Source: Dactylosporangium vinaceum
GTDB lineage: Bacteria > Actinomycetota > Actinomycetes > Mycobacteriales > Micromonosporaceae
Direction: 5' to 3'
Assembly (NCBI RefSeq): GCF_019904175.1
Contig: NZ_CP061913.1
Coordinates: forward strand, 2,232,001 to 2,296,000
Length of the DNA stretch: 64,000 nucleotides
The position numbers and the translations under genes were made by a program. The first letter of the stretch is position 1, and each line of letters begins with the position of its first letter. This document shows positions 36,223 to 45,719 of the stretch, in pieces. A model generated the notes under the pieces. That model made no database searches and was not told where the DNA came from. It saw only the letters and a list, made by a program, of their open reading frames with translations.

Positions 36223-37647
36223 ATGATCGGCCCCGTGGGCTCCGCGTTACCCGTCGGCCGGGAGGTCCTCATCCCCGGCGAGCTGTCGGTCGCCATCGAC
36301 GAGGGTGGCATCCGCACGGCCTCCGGCATGCTGCCCGCGCTGCTGTACACGACGAACGGCCTCGAGCGGCACGGCCAGCGCGAGATGGTCTTCGCGATCG
36401 CCCGCACCGGCGCGCCCGCGCCCGGCTTCCCGCTCACCATGGCCCGCACGGTGCACCGCTTCGCCGCCGAGGGCCGCCTGGTCGACGCGGGCGACGTGAG
36501 CGTCTTCGGCCGGCCCGGGGTCGACATCGACGAGCGGGTCACCGGATTCGTGTACGCCGACCCGCCGGCCGCCCTGCCGTCCACAGTGGAGCTCGCCCGC
36601 CCGCCGCTCATCGCCCTGCCCCTGCTGGGCGGGGAGACGGCAGTGGTCCAGCGCTTCGGCCACGCCCGGGTGCTGGCGCTGCTCGGTGCGCAGGAGCGGT
36701 ACTACCCGCACCCGTGGTGGTTTCGCCCCGGCCGCGCCGCGGTCCTGGACGACGCCGAGTTCCGGGCTGCGACGATGCTCTCCCGCGCGCCCGCCTACAA
36801 CCTGCCGTTCCTGCACGTCGTGCACGACGGCGACCGGCTCGAGCTCTCCGTCTCGCCCGACGAGCTGCCCGCGCTGCGCGAGGCCATGCGGGAGGCGCCG
36901 GAGGTGTGCGCGTACCTGCCGGGCCTGGCCGGGACCCCGAAGACGTACGTGTGGTCGCCCGGCCAGTCCGGTCCGGCCGCGATCGTCGCCCCCGGCGGCG
37001 AACGCGCGACCCGGCTCGCCTGCAACTTTCTGCTGATCGTGCGCGGCGACGGCCAGCCGACGGCCCGTCAGGTCGAGGACGGTTTCGCGGTACTGCTGAC
37101 CGGCGCCATGCACGCCCGTCTCCTGCAGGCGGTGGAGGCCGGCCGTCCGGTGGAGATCGGCCTGCCGGACGGCGCGGTCCGCTCGCTGGCGTTCCGGGTC
37201 GGCGCGGACGCGACCTCCCTGGCCGACGTCAACGCCCTGCCGCCGACCATGCTCTCCGGGGTACCGGCCGCCACCACCATGCCCGCGCCCGCGCCCGCCG
37301 CGCCCACCCCCGCCGCCCCGCCGCACGGGCGGATCGTGCTGCTGACGAGCGAGGAGCAGCTGCGGCAGGCCACGACACCGTCGGAGCTGAGCGACTTCCT
37401 GGACCGCGCCCGCCGCGTGGTGGAGGGCCTCTTCGCGGGCGTGCGCCACCACACCGAGGAGCTGATGGTCGAGTTCCGGCTGGCCCCGAACCGCCCGGTC
37501 CGGGTCCGCATCATGGCCCGCCCCATCGCGCCGCCCCGGGAACTGCTGGTGGTCCTGGAGCGGCAACTCCAGGCCCTCCCGCCCCCGACGATCCACTACA
37601 CCGAGGTGGCGTTCCAGCTCCACCTGCCGATCGGGGGCTCGGCCTAG
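36223..37647 (+). CDS. Large two-domain protein of unknown function
   Basis: 474 residues, soluble, no signal peptide. Residues ~1-340 look like a repeated alpha/beta domain (LPVGREVLIPGELSVAIDEGG; TAVVQRFGHARVLALLGAQERYYPHPWWFRPGR). A Pro/Ala linker (APAPAAPTPAAPPHG, ~355-372) leads to a ~100-residue C-terminal domain with LDRARRVVEGLFAGVRHHTEELMVEFRLAPNRPV. I could not assign a family. The ATG at 36223 is the first Met after unrelated upstream sequence. The stop shares CTAG with the convergent DoxX stop. Confidence 0.72.
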   Translation: MIGPVGSALPVGREVLIPGELSVAIDEGGIRTASGMLPALLYTTNGLERHGQREMVFAIARTGAPAPGFPLTMARTVHRFAAEGRLVDAGDVSVFGRPGVDIDERVTGFVYADPPAALPSTVELARPPLIALPLLGGETAVVQRFGHARVLALLGAQERYYPHPWWFRPGRAAVLDDAEFRAATMLSRAPAYNLPFLHVVHDGDRLELSVSPDELPALREAMREAPEVCAYLPGLAGTPKTYVWSPGQSGPAAIVAPGGERATRLACNFLLIVRGDGQPTARQVEDGFAVLLTGAMHARLLQAVEAGRPVEIGLPDGAVRSLAFRVGADATSLADVNALPPTMLSGVPAATTMPAPAPAAPTPAAPPHGRIVLLTSEEQLRQATTPSELSDFLDRARRVVEGLFAGVRHHTEELMVEFRLAPNRPVRVRIMARPIAPPRELLVVLERQLQALPPPTIHYTEVAFQLHLPIGGSA

Positions 37648-37999
37648 CGGCGGGCGGCCCTCAGGGCCCACCACACCAGGGGTACCTGGAGCGGCAGCCG
37701 TCCCCACGCGACAGCGCGCCGCGCGGGTGTGGCGTCGCGCCAGTCGACGGCCATCTGCACGTTCGCCGGGAAGACGGCCACGAAGAACCCGGCCGCCGCC
37801 AGCGCCGCCCCCCTTCGGGTCCGCGGGTGCGCCAGCCCCGCGGCCAGGGCGAGCTCGCACGCCCCGCTGACGTACGTGTACGCCCGCGCCGGCCCCGGCA
37901 GCGACCGCGGCACGATGCTGTCGAACGGGCGCGGACGCGCGAGGTGCGCGACGCCGGCCACCCCCAGGAGGGCGGCCAGCGACAGCGCGGACCGGCTCG

Positions 38000-38003
<4 letters not shown>
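37644..38003 (-). CDS. DoxX-family membrane protein
   Basis: 119 residues with four hydrophobic helices. The sequence RPFDSIVPRSLPGPARAYTYVSGACELALAAGL and NVQMAVDW match small DoxX-like proteins. The TTG start at 38003 overlaps the stop of the oxidoreductase gene (TTGA). This makes it the fourth gene of an OhrR/Ohr operon. In mycobacteria a DoxX homologue takes part in an oxidative-stress membrane complex; a similar role is plausible but not shown. Confidence 0.8.
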
Positions 38004-39006
<1,003 letters not shown>

Positions 39007-39010
<4 letters not shown>

Positions 39011-39432
39011 TTGGCGACCTCGATGTGCACGTCGATGTTGCCGCGGGTCGCGTTCGAATACGGGCACACCTGGTGCGCCGTGTCCGCCAGCTCCTGCGCC
39101 TGCGCCGCGTCGGCGGCCGGCAGCGTCACCGTGAGCCAGACCTCCAGCCCGAACCCGCCGGCGCCGTTCGGCCCGATCCCGACCCGGGCCTGCACCTGCG
39201 AGCCTTCGACGAGCGGCAGCGTGTTCTGGCGGCGGGCCACGCTGCGCAGGGCGCTGTGGAAACAGGCCGCGTACCCGGCCGCGAAGAGCTGCTCGGGGTT
39301 CGTCGCCTCCCCGCCGCCACCCATCTCCTTCGGCGTGCGAACGTCGAAGTCGAGGATCCCGTCCGAGCTGGTGACGTGGCCGTTGCGCCCGTCGCCGGTG
39401 GCGTTGACCTCAGCCGTGTACAGCACCTGCAT
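39007..39432 (-). CDS. ohr: Organic hydroperoxide resistance peroxidase
   Basis: Thiol peroxidase reducing organic and lipid hydroperoxides, of the Ohr/OsmC fold. The 141 residues contain the peroxidatic cysteine C57 (GYAACFHSAL) and resolving cysteine C123 (VCPYSNATRGN), with the N-terminal LYTAEVNATGDGRNG. Its 5' end overlaps the ohrR gene by 23 bp, and its stop overlaps the next start (GTGA), giving a compact peroxide operon. Confidence 0.96.
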
Positions 39433-39868
39433 CGATTTCTCCCTGTCGCTGGAGTGCGGCGGTGAGCCGCACGAGGGTGTCGCGGAGCTCTTCGAGCTCG
39501 CCTACGTCCAGGCCGCCGTCGCAGACCAGCCGGGCCGGGATGCCGGACGCCGGCGTGCGCAGCGCCTCACCCTGCTCGGTGAGCCGCACGGTGACCGAGC
39601 GCTCGTCGTCGGTGCGTCGCTCCCGCGCCACGAGGCCGGTGGCCTCGAGGCGCTTCAGCAGCGGCGACAGCGTGCTGGAGTCCAGCTGCAGCGCCGCGCC
39701 GAGGTCCTTCACTGTCCGCTCGTCGCGCTCCCAGAGCGCGAGTAGCACGAGATATTGCGGGTAGGTGAGCCCGAGCTTGTCGAGCAGCGGCCGATAACGC
39801 CCCGTCACCGCCCGCGTGGCGGTGTAGAGCGCGAAACAGACCTGCCGGTCCAGTGGGAGCACGTCCAC
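39410..39868 (-). CDS. ohrR: MarR-family peroxide sensor OhrR
   Basis: 152 residues. The single sensing cysteine C11 in RQVCFALYTATRAVT is the OhrR hallmark; oxidation by organic peroxide releases DNA. The winged helix includes TVKDLGAALQLDSSTLSPLLKRLEATGLV and RRTDDERSVTVRLT. The GTG start is 6 nt after TAGGCT (minus strand, 39875-39880). A palindrome at 39883-39899 overlies the promoter, consistent with autorepression of the whole ohrR-ohr-MDR-doxX unit. Confidence 0.94.
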   Translation of the reverse strand: MDVLPLDRQVCFALYTATRAVTGRYRPLLDKLGLTYPQYLVLLALWERDERTVKDLGAALQLDSSTLSPLLKRLEATGLVARERRTDDERSVTVRLTEQGEALRTPASGIPARLVCDGGLDVGELEELRDTLVRLTAALQRQGEIDAGAVHG

Positions 39869-39874
39869 ACCAAG

Positions 39875-39899
39875 AGCCTATCGCACGATTAGATCGCGC
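39875..39899 (-). promoter_or_regulatory. ohrR promoter and OhrR-type operator
   Basis: GCACGAT-TAG-ATCGCGC (39883-39899) is an inverted repeat with one mismatch, with CGAT/ATCG as core. It lies immediately upstream of the TAGGCT -10-like element (39875-39880). It is 32 bp from the divergent DUF998 gene and could affect that gene too. Confidence 0.6.
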
Positions 39900-39931
39900 A
39901 CGACATAAAAAAACTGAGATACAAACAACCC

Positions 39932-40507
39932 ATGCCGCGTCGGTACTGCCTGTGGTCCTCGATCGCCGCACCACTCCTGCTCATCGGCGGCTGGACGCTG
40001 GCGGCCGCCGTCCAGCCGGACGCCTTCAGCTCGACCCGCGACACCATCAGCGCCCTCGCCGCCCGCTCCGCCGACCACCGCTGGATCATGACGCTGGCCC
40101 TGGTCGGCGTGGGCGCCTGCCACCTGGTCACCGCCCGCGGCCTGCAGCCACTGGCCCTGCCGGCCCGCGTCATGCTCGGCGTGGGCGGCGCGGCAACAGT
40201 CCTGGTGGCCGCGTTCCCACTGCCCGCCTCCGGCCCGTCAGCCATGCACCAGAGCGCCGCGACGGTCGCCTTCGCCAGCCTGTCCCTGTGGCCCGCCCTG
40301 TGGCGCCAGCCCGGCAGCACCGCGGTCCGCCCACCGGCAACCGTCATGATCCCGGCCACCGCGATCCTGGCCGCCCTGGTCCTGCTCTTCACCGCCGCCC
40401 TGGCCACCGGGACCCTCGTCGGCCTGGCCGAGCGCGTGGCCGCCGGGGCCCAATCCCTCTGGCCCTTGGCGACGGTCCTCCTGCTGCGCCGCCCCGCCAC
40501 CCGCTGA
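39932..40507 (+). CDS. DUF998 integral membrane protein
   Basis: 191 residues with about six transmembrane helices. The TRDTISALAARSADHRWIMTLALVGVGACHL segment is characteristic of DUF998. No enzymatic role is known for the family. It is divergent from ohrR with the OhrR-like operator between them, so it may respond to peroxide. Confidence 0.82.
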   Translation: MPRRYCLWSSIAAPLLLIGGWTLAAAVQPDAFSSTRDTISALAARSADHRWIMTLALVGVGACHLVTARGLQPLALPARVMLGVGGAATVLVAAFPLPASGPSAMHQSAATVAFASLSLWPALWRQPGSTAVRPPATVMIPATAILAALVLLFTAALATGTLVGLAERVAAGAQSLWPLATVLLLRRPATR

Positions 40508-40651
40508 CCCTCACACGCCACCACCCGCGCGTCGGCGCGTCGCGGTGCGGATCGTCTGCGCTTCCGCGCGTCGAGAACGCGTCGGGGGCGCCCGCGCGGC
40601 CGGGCGGTGCGTGGGCTGTGTGGGTGTGCTGATGGTGCTGGTGGTGGCGGT

Positions 40652-42211
40652 TCAGTTGGTGATCAGGGTGGCGGCTTTCTCGGCGATCATGTAGACGGGG
40701 GCCATGGTGTGGCCGCGGTTGATTGTCGGCATGACCGAGGCGTCGACCACGCGCAGGCCGGTGACGCCGTGGACGTTGAGGTCCGGGTCGACCACCGCGT
40801 CCTCGCCGGTGCCCATGCGGCAGGTGCCAACCGGGTGGTACAGGGTTTCCGAGTGCTCGCGGATCGACGTGGCCAGGGTGGTGTCGTCCGCGGGGCCGGT
40901 GTACGGGGGCATCGGCGGGCCGGCGTACGGCTTCATGGCTGTCGTGGCGGCCAGGCGCTCGGCCTGGCGCAGGCCCCACATGAGCATCTCCAGGTCGCCC
41001 GGGGTGCTCAGGTAGGCCGGTTCGATGATCGGGGGTTCGGCCGGGTTGGCGCTGGCGGGAGTGACGGTGCCGCGGCTCGTGGGCTGCAGGAGGACGGCGC
41101 CGATGGTCAGGCCGTGGCCCGGGGGGTCCACCTGGCCGTGCTCGATGAAGGGCACGGGGGCGAAGATGAGCTCGATGTCGGGCGGGCCGCCATTGCGGGA
41201 CAGGAAGGCCACGGCCTCGGCCACGTTCGAGGAGAGCATGCCCTTGCGGGTCAGCAGGTAGCGGGCCACGTTGCCCAGGGACTCGGCGGCGACCATGGTG
41301 ATCGGCTCCGGGCAGGTGAGCACCACGCCGGCGCTCAGGTGGTCCTGGAGGTTCGCGCCGACGCCGGGGAGCTCGATCAGCGGGTCGATGCCGGCCGCGC
41401 GGAGGCGGTCGGGGTCGCCGATGCCGGAGAGCTGCAGGATGTGGGGGGAGCCGACGGCGCCTGCGCAGAGGAGGACCTCGCGCTGGGCGGTGAGCTCCCT
41501 GACGGTACCGTCGGCGGCTCTGTATGAAACGCCTGTGACGCGCTTGACCTTGCCGGGGCCGGACAGGCGCAGGCGGTCGACGGTGGCGCCCGTGACGACC
41601 GTGAGGTTGGCGCGGCGCATGGCCGGGCGCAGGTAGGCGTCGGCGGCGCTGTGCCTCGCCCCGCGGCGCTGGGTGACAGGGGTCGGGGAGCAGCCGCTGT
41701 TGTCGGGGCCGTTGAGGTCGGGCGTCGCGCGGATGCCCGCTTCCGCGCACGCGGCCAGGAACGCGGCTGTGATCGGCGAGGGGCTGCGCAGCTCCTCGAT
41801 GTGCAGCGGGCCGCCCGGGTGTGTGATGCGCTCGAAGTGGGGGAGGACCTCGTCATACGACCAGCCGGGCACGCCCCAGCCGTCGTAGTCGGCCGCGCAG
41901 CCACGGATCCACATCTGCGCGTTGATCGACGTCGAGCCGCCGAGCACGCGTCCGCGCGGCCAGAACAGCTCACGGCCGGCCAGCGCCGGCTGGGGCGCGG
42001 TCCGGAAGTTCCAGTCGTAGGCGGTGGTGAACAGCTTGCTGAACGCGGCCGGGATGCGGATCTCCCGCGCCTTGTCCGGCCCGCCGGCCTCCAGCAGCAC
42101 CACGCGGTTGCCCGGGGCGGCGGACAGGCGGTTGGCCAGCACGCACCCGGCCGGACCGGCCCCGACGACGACGTAATCCGCGCTGTCCGGCGCGACGGTT
42201 GCAGCAGGCAT
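40652..42211 (-). CDS. GMC-family FAD oxidoreductase (choline dehydrogenase-like)
   Basis: 519 residues. The FAD-binding start has VVGAGPAGCVLANRLS; GMC signature 1 is around WPRGRVLGGSTSINAQMWIRG. The C-terminal HPVGTCRMGTGEDAVVDPDLNVHG and INRGHTMAPVYMIAEKAA supply the catalytic His and the Asn. It oxidises an alcohol; substrate not predictable. It follows the ECF41 sigma-factor gene by 32 bp on the same strand, so it is a probable member of that regulon. Confidence 0.92.
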   Translation of the reverse strand: MPAATVAPDSADYVVVGAGPAGCVLANRLSAAPGNRVVLLEAGGPDKAREIRIPAAFSKLFTTAYDWNFRTAPQPALAGRELFWPRGRVLGGSTSINAQMWIRGCAADYDGWGVPGWSYDEVLPHFERITHPGGPLHIEELRSPSPITAAFLAACAEAGIRATPDLNGPDNSGCSPTPVTQRRGARHSAADAYLRPAMRRANLTVVTGATVDRLRLSGPGKVKRVTGVSYRAADGTVRELTAQREVLLCAGAVGSPHILQLSGIGDPDRLRAAGIDPLIELPGVGANLQDHLSAGVVLTCPEPITMVAAESLGNVARYLLTRKGMLSSNVAEAVAFLSRNGGPPDIELIFAPVPFIEHGQVDPPGHGLTIGAVLLQPTSRGTVTPASANPAEPPIIEPAYLSTPGDLEMLMWGLRQAERLAATTAMKPYAGPPMPPYTGPADDTTLATSIREHSETLYHPVGTCRMGTGEDAVVDPDLNVHGVTGLRVVDASVMPTINRGHTMAPVYMIAEKAATLITN

Positions 42212-42243
42212 GGCGGCGCCTCCTCGACGCCGACCCTACGCCG

Positions 42244-43086
42244 TTAGCGGTACCCGTCAATGCCCAAATGCTTTTCCGGGTTCGACACCAGATAGACGCC
42301 CGCGATCCGCCCCTCGGCCATCGAGATGCTGAGGGTGTACCGCACCCGCCCGCCCATCAGCCGCGCCGGCTCGCCGTTGATCTCCGCCGGGGCGTCGGTG
42401 AGCGTCCGGCCGGCGATGGCGACGAAGAACCGGATCGCCTTGTCCCGGCCGACGATCGGCTTGCGGGCCGCGCGGACGCGTCCGCCGCCGTCGCTCCACA
42501 CCACGACATCCTCGTGCAGGAGCCGCTCGAGCCGCGCGAGGTCGCCCCGCCGGGCCGCGGCCAGGAAGCCGTCGAGCACCCGGGCCAGCTCCCCGGCATC
42601 GGCACTGAACCGCGCCTTGCCGTCCAGCGCCGCGACCGCGCGGTGGTACAACTGCCGGCAGTCCTCGGCCGAGCGCTCCAGAATCTGCCCGATCTCCTGG
42701 TACGGCAGCGCGAACGCGGTCTTCAGGACGTACACGGCCCGCTGGGGAGGGGTCAGGCGCTCCATGAGGTGCAGGACCGCGATCGAGAGGTCGGAGGTGT
42801 CGACCGCCCCGAACGGCGACGGGTCGGTGGACACCGGCTCCGGGAGCCACGTGCCGACGTACGACTCCCGCCGCACTTTCTGCTTGTGCAGTGTGTCGAG
42901 GGCCAATCGGGTCACGATGCGCGTGAGGTAGCGCCGGGGCTCCGCGACGTCCCCGCGGTCCTGCCCGCTCCATCGCAGGTACGCCTCCTGCAGCACGTCC
43001 TCGGCATCGTGGACGCTGCCGAGCATCCGGTACGCCAGCCCGAACAGCATCGGCCGCGACTCTTCAAAAGCGCTCACAAGCTGCAC
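42244..43086 (-). CDS. sigJ: ECF41-group sigma factor (SigJ-like) with SnoaL-like C-terminal domain
   Basis: 280 residues: sigma2 (FGLAYRMLGSVHDAEDVLQEAYLRW), sigma4 (LTPPQRAVYVLKTAFALPYQEIGQIL) and the WLPEPV linker typical of ECF41. It ends in a ~120-residue SnoaL-like domain that regulates activity in this group. The C-terminal motifs usually written DGGGK and NPDKL appear as DGGGR and NPEKH. There is no anti-sigma factor nearby, as expected for ECF41. GGGAG 6 nt before GTG 43086 supports that start; GTG 43077 is an alternative. Confidence 0.9.
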   Translation of the reverse strand: MQLVSAFEESRPMLFGLAYRMLGSVHDAEDVLQEAYLRWSGQDRGDVAEPRRYLTRIVTRLALDTLHKQKVRRESYVGTWLPEPVSTDPSPFGAVDTSDLSIAVLHLMERLTPPQRAVYVLKTAFALPYQEIGQILERSAEDCRQLYHRAVAALDGKARFSADAGELARVLDGFLAAARRGDLARLERLLHEDVVVWSDGGGRVRAARKPIVGRDKAIRFFVAIAGRTLTDAPAEINGEPARLMGGRVRYTLSISMAEGRIAGVYLVSNPEKHLGIDGYR

Positions 43087-43158
43087 GATGGCTCCCGCGC
43101 GCCGGACGTGACAATCCCGGGTGTGGCCTTGACCACTGTGTTGTCTAGGGTCAGCCTC

Positions 43159-43626
43159 ATGACCACGACCTGGCGCCACCTCCCGCCCGCCGCCCGCGCG
43201 ATCGCCAACGCCGCCGTGGCCGCCGTGGAGGCCGCCCGATCGAAGGACGCGGAGGCGTACGACGAGGCCGTGGAGAAGCTGGCCGCGCTGGACTCCGAGC
43301 AGACCGGCCGCGTGCTGGGCGCCGTGGTGCGCACCCTGCTGGAGGAGCGCCACCCGGACGGCCTGGACGGCGACGACATCCGCGCGGCCCTGGAGCACGC
43401 GGTGCGCGCGGCCGCGACGTGGCGCGACGTGGACCCGCAGGTGATGGTCGTCCTGCTGGTGGGCGCGCTGGGCATCCACGAGACCGACGAGGAGGCCCCG
43501 CTGCCGCCCCGCGCGCTGGCCGAGCACGCGCCGCTGCTGATCGACGACCTGCTGGCCGAGCGCAGCTTCGCGGCGCTGCTGACGCGGGCCTTCGCCGAGA
43601 TCGAGCGCGCCGAGATAAACGACTGA
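43159..43626 (+). CDS. Helical protein of unknown function (155 aa)
   Basis: Soluble, mostly helical and acidic protein (PPAARAIANAAVAAVEAARSKD; EEAPLPPRALAEHAPLLIDDLLAERSFAALL). No known family recognised. TAGGGT (43146-43151) ends 7 nt before the ATG, giving the start some support. Divergent from sigJ with a 72-bp gap, so possible co-regulation by the sigma factor is only inferred. A repeat-rich gap follows. Confidence 0.72.
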   Translation: MTTTWRHLPPAARAIANAAVAAVEAARSKDAEAYDEAVEKLAALDSEQTGRVLGAVVRTLLEERHPDGLDGDDIRAALEHAVRAAATWRDVDPQVMVVLLVGALGIHETDEEAPLPPRALAEHAPLLIDDLLAERSFAALLTRAFAEIERAEIND

Positions 43627-43875
43627 CTCCCGCTGGCGGTGTCCGGCTTGTCCTCGGCCGGCCCGCGCTTGTGCCCAGCCGTCTCGCGCCTGTGTTCGGC
43701 CGTTCTCACGCTTTTGCTCGGCCCGCCTCACGCCTGCGCTGGGCCGTTCTCACGCCTGCGTTCGGCCGGTCTCGTGCTCGTGGTCGGCCGTCTCTTGCCT
43801 GTATTCGGCTGGTCTCGTGCTCGTGGTCGGCCGTCTCTTGCGTGTGCTCGGCCGTCTCGCGCCTGTGGGGGCGGG
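43627..43875. repeat. 21/22-bp repeats in 43-bp higher-order units
   Basis: About ten units of 21-22 bp starting CGGCCG or CGGCTG followed by (G)TCTC. In the right half, pairs (22 + 21 bp) form near-identical 43-bp copies. No gene seen. Confidence 0.7.
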
Positions 43876-44250
43876 TCAGCGGAAGCCGTTGCGGAAGCGG
43901 CGGAAGAAGCCGCCTTCCTGGGGGAGGGGCGGGGCGGCCGGTGGGGCAGTGGCGCGCTGGCGGGCGATCGGGCGGTCGTAGTCGGTCCGGGCGATGGCGT
44001 CCACGACCTGGTCCTCGGTGAAGTGCTCGGAGCCCTCGATCATCGGCACGAAGCCGACCAGGATGCCGTCGCGCATGACCTGGGCCTCCAGGCCCGCGGT
44101 GCCGTCGGTGTCCCAGACGGCCAAGCGGCCGTCGAAGAGCTGGACCCGGACGCCGAACTGCGACAGACCGGCCTTTGCCATTTCCAGATGGGCCGGCACG
44201 CCGCGTTGGCGGAGCGCGTCGACGACCCTGCGCGCCTCGAACTCATCCAT
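43876..44250 (-). CDS. Hypothetical protein with basic Phe-rich tail
   Basis: 124 residues. The first ~95 are a compact alpha/beta domain (EFEARRVVDALRQRGVPAHLEMA; VRVQLFDGRLAVWDTDGTAGLEAQVMRDGILVGFVP). A Pro/Ala linker and GGFFRRFRNGFR tail follow. No family recognised. TAATGT (minus strand, 44257-44262) ends 6 nt before the ATG, supporting expression from this start. Confidence 0.7.
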   Translation of the reverse strand: MDEFEARRVVDALRQRGVPAHLEMAKAGLSQFGVRVQLFDGRLAVWDTDGTAGLEAQVMRDGILVGFVPMIEGSEHFTEDQVVDAIARTDYDRPIARQRATAPPAAPPLPQEGGFFRRFRNGFR

Positions 44251-44400
44251 CCCGGAACATTAGCTCCAAATGCTGTGAGCTGGCTGAACGCGAAGCGCCC
44301 CCGGCCGTGTTCACGGAACTCGGCAGAGGGCGCAGATCGCGATCGTGACCCCGGCTCACCCGGCCGGCGATGGCCGGCGTCGATCGTGCAGGGGCTGCTC

Positions 44401-44610
44401 TTACTTGGACGGCTGCGGGAGATCGCAGTTGATCTTCGGGTTGACCCCGAGATAGTTCAACGGGCCCGCGATGATGGTGACCGCGATGGTGCCGGCCTTG
44501 GCGCAGTTCGCTTCGTCGCTGTCGAAATAGCCACGCTGGCCGGCCGCGACGATGCCGATGATCAGCCAGATGACGACAATAATTCCGCCGATCGAGGAAC
44601 CCCGGCCCAC
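44401..44610 (-). CDS. Small membrane protein (69 aa)
   Basis: One or two hydrophobic segments (GGIIVVIWLIIGIVAAGQRGYF; TIAVTIIAGPLNYLGV), with NCAKAG between them and a polar C-terminus. The pattern resembles small uncharacterised actinobacterial membrane proteins. The GTG at 44610 is chosen because AAGGAGG lies 5-6 nt upstream; the longer ATG reading at 44658 has no such signal. Function unknown. The 150 bp downstream (44251-44400) hold nothing recognisable. Confidence 0.75.
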   Translation of the reverse strand: MGRGSSIGGIIVVIWLIIGIVAAGQRGYFDSDEANCAKAGTIAVTIIAGPLNYLGVNPKINCDLPQPSK

Positions 44611-44781
44611 AGCTGCCTCCTTGTCGATGAGATCGACGGATTGATACCCCCGGGCCATGCAGCGGCAAACAAGCCACCCGGTAGCGGCGTGATCACGAGC
44701 GTGACCTGGGTCGCAACCGGTGTCGGCTTGGCAGCAAAGGGGGAGTGCCGGGCAGCCGCGGGCGCCTAGCGTTGCCGGTGC

Positions 44782-45237
44782 ATGTCTTACGACAATGAAA
44801 ATTCAGGGAGCGCGGCAGATATGAGCGACGACTACACCAACTTCAGCACCGACCTCGACGGCAACGGCACCGAGGACCCAGCGGCGATCTACACCCTCGA
44901 CGACGGCAGCAACGTGCTCGTCGGCGACCTGGACCACGACGGGCAGATGGACATCGCCGCCCTGGACAGCGACGGCGACGGAGTCTACGAGCAGGCGTAC
45001 GACCCGGCCACCGGCACCGTGACGGACCTGACCGACGGCGCGGGCATCGACAGCTCGGGCACGGACGGCGGGGCGGACCCGGACTACAGCGCCGAGTACG
45101 ACGGTGAGGGCGGCAACCTCGACGGCGACGTGGCGAGCGGGGCCGAGCCGAGCGGCGGCTACTACGACGCCGCCGCGGTGTCGGACATGATGGCGATGCA
45201 GCACGAGACGTCGATGGCGATCATCAACAACATCTGA
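44782..45237 (+). CDS. Acidic protein with EF-hand/dockerin-like calcium loops
   Basis: 151 residues, strongly acidic, no signal peptide. Three D-x-D-x-(N/D)-G loops are visible: DLDGNGTED (~24), DLDHDGQMD (~50) and DSDGDGVYE (~62), the calcium-binding loop pattern of EF-hand-like or FG-GAP-like repeats. The C-terminus MMAMQHETSMAIINNI is hydrophobic and helical. Absence of a signal peptide suggests a cytosolic calcium binder or non-classical export (including type VII). TAGCGT (44767-44772) lies 9 nt before the ATG. Confidence 0.75.
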   Translation: MSYDNENSGSAADMSDDYTNFSTDLDGNGTEDPAAIYTLDDGSNVLVGDLDHDGQMDIAALDSDGDGVYEQAYDPATGTVTDLTDGAGIDSSGTDGGADPDYSAEYDGEGGNLDGDVASGAEPSGGYYDAAAVSDMMAMQHETSMAIINNI

Positions 45238-45286
45238 CGCGTGTTCCTGACATGAGGTGGCAGGAATAGCGGCCAGGATGGGGCTC

Positions 45287-45652
45287 ATGACTGGATTCGC
45301 GAGCCTCATCATGGTCAACATCGACTGCGCCGAACCGCCGGTGCTCGCCACCTTCTACAGCGAGGTCCTGGGCTGGGACGTCACGCACAGCCAGGACGAG
45401 TACGCGATGATCAGCGACGGGGCTACCTCGATCGGCTTCGGCCAGCTGCCGGGCTACGCGGCGCCGACCTGGCCCGAGGGCCCGACGCCGAAGCAGTTCC
45501 ACCTCGACTTCTACGTCGACGACCTGGCCGACGCCGAGGAGCGGGCGCTGAAGCTTGGCGCGACGAAGCCGGAGTTCCAGCCGGGCGGCGATCGGTACAC
45601 GGTGCTGCTCGACCCGGCGGGCCACCCGTTCTGTGCGTGCCTGCGCTCGTAA
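45287..45652 (+). CDS. VOC (glyoxalase/dioxygenase-like) protein
   Basis: 121 residues forming two beta-alpha-beta-beta-beta modules, beginning FASLIMVNIDCAEPPVLATFYSEVLGWDV and ending YTVLLDPAGHPFCACL. Such proteins bind a metal and various small molecules, or confer drug tolerance. The ATG at 45287 is chosen because homologues start just before this strand; a GTG at 45257 is the alternative. A strong hairpin follows 30 bp after the stop. Confidence 0.85.
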   Translation: MTGFASLIMVNIDCAEPPVLATFYSEVLGWDVTHSQDEYAMISDGATSIGFGQLPGYAAPTWPEGPTPKQFHLDFYVDDLADAEERALKLGATKPEFQPGGDRYTVLLDPAGHPFCACLRS

Positions 45653-45682
45653 AACGGTTATATCGTCTGACGGGGTATAAGT

Positions 45683-45719
45683 CCGATATGTCGTGGCGCG
45701 CCAGCGCCCGACATATCGG
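45683..45719 (+). terminator. Very strong hairpin after the VOC gene
   Basis: CCGATATGTCG (45683-45693) pairs perfectly with CGACATATCGG (45709-45719), and inside it GGCGC (45695-45699) pairs with GCGCC (45704-45708) around a GCCA loop. The result is a 16-bp stem with one bulge. There is no U tract; the 3' side runs directly into a 16-bp tandem repeat. Confidence 0.7.

Noticed and set aside
43084..43113. ECF41 autoregulatory promoter before sigJ
   Set aside because: TGTCAC is present, but the matching -10 would be CGTG instead of CGTC and would overlap the start codon; too weak to call.
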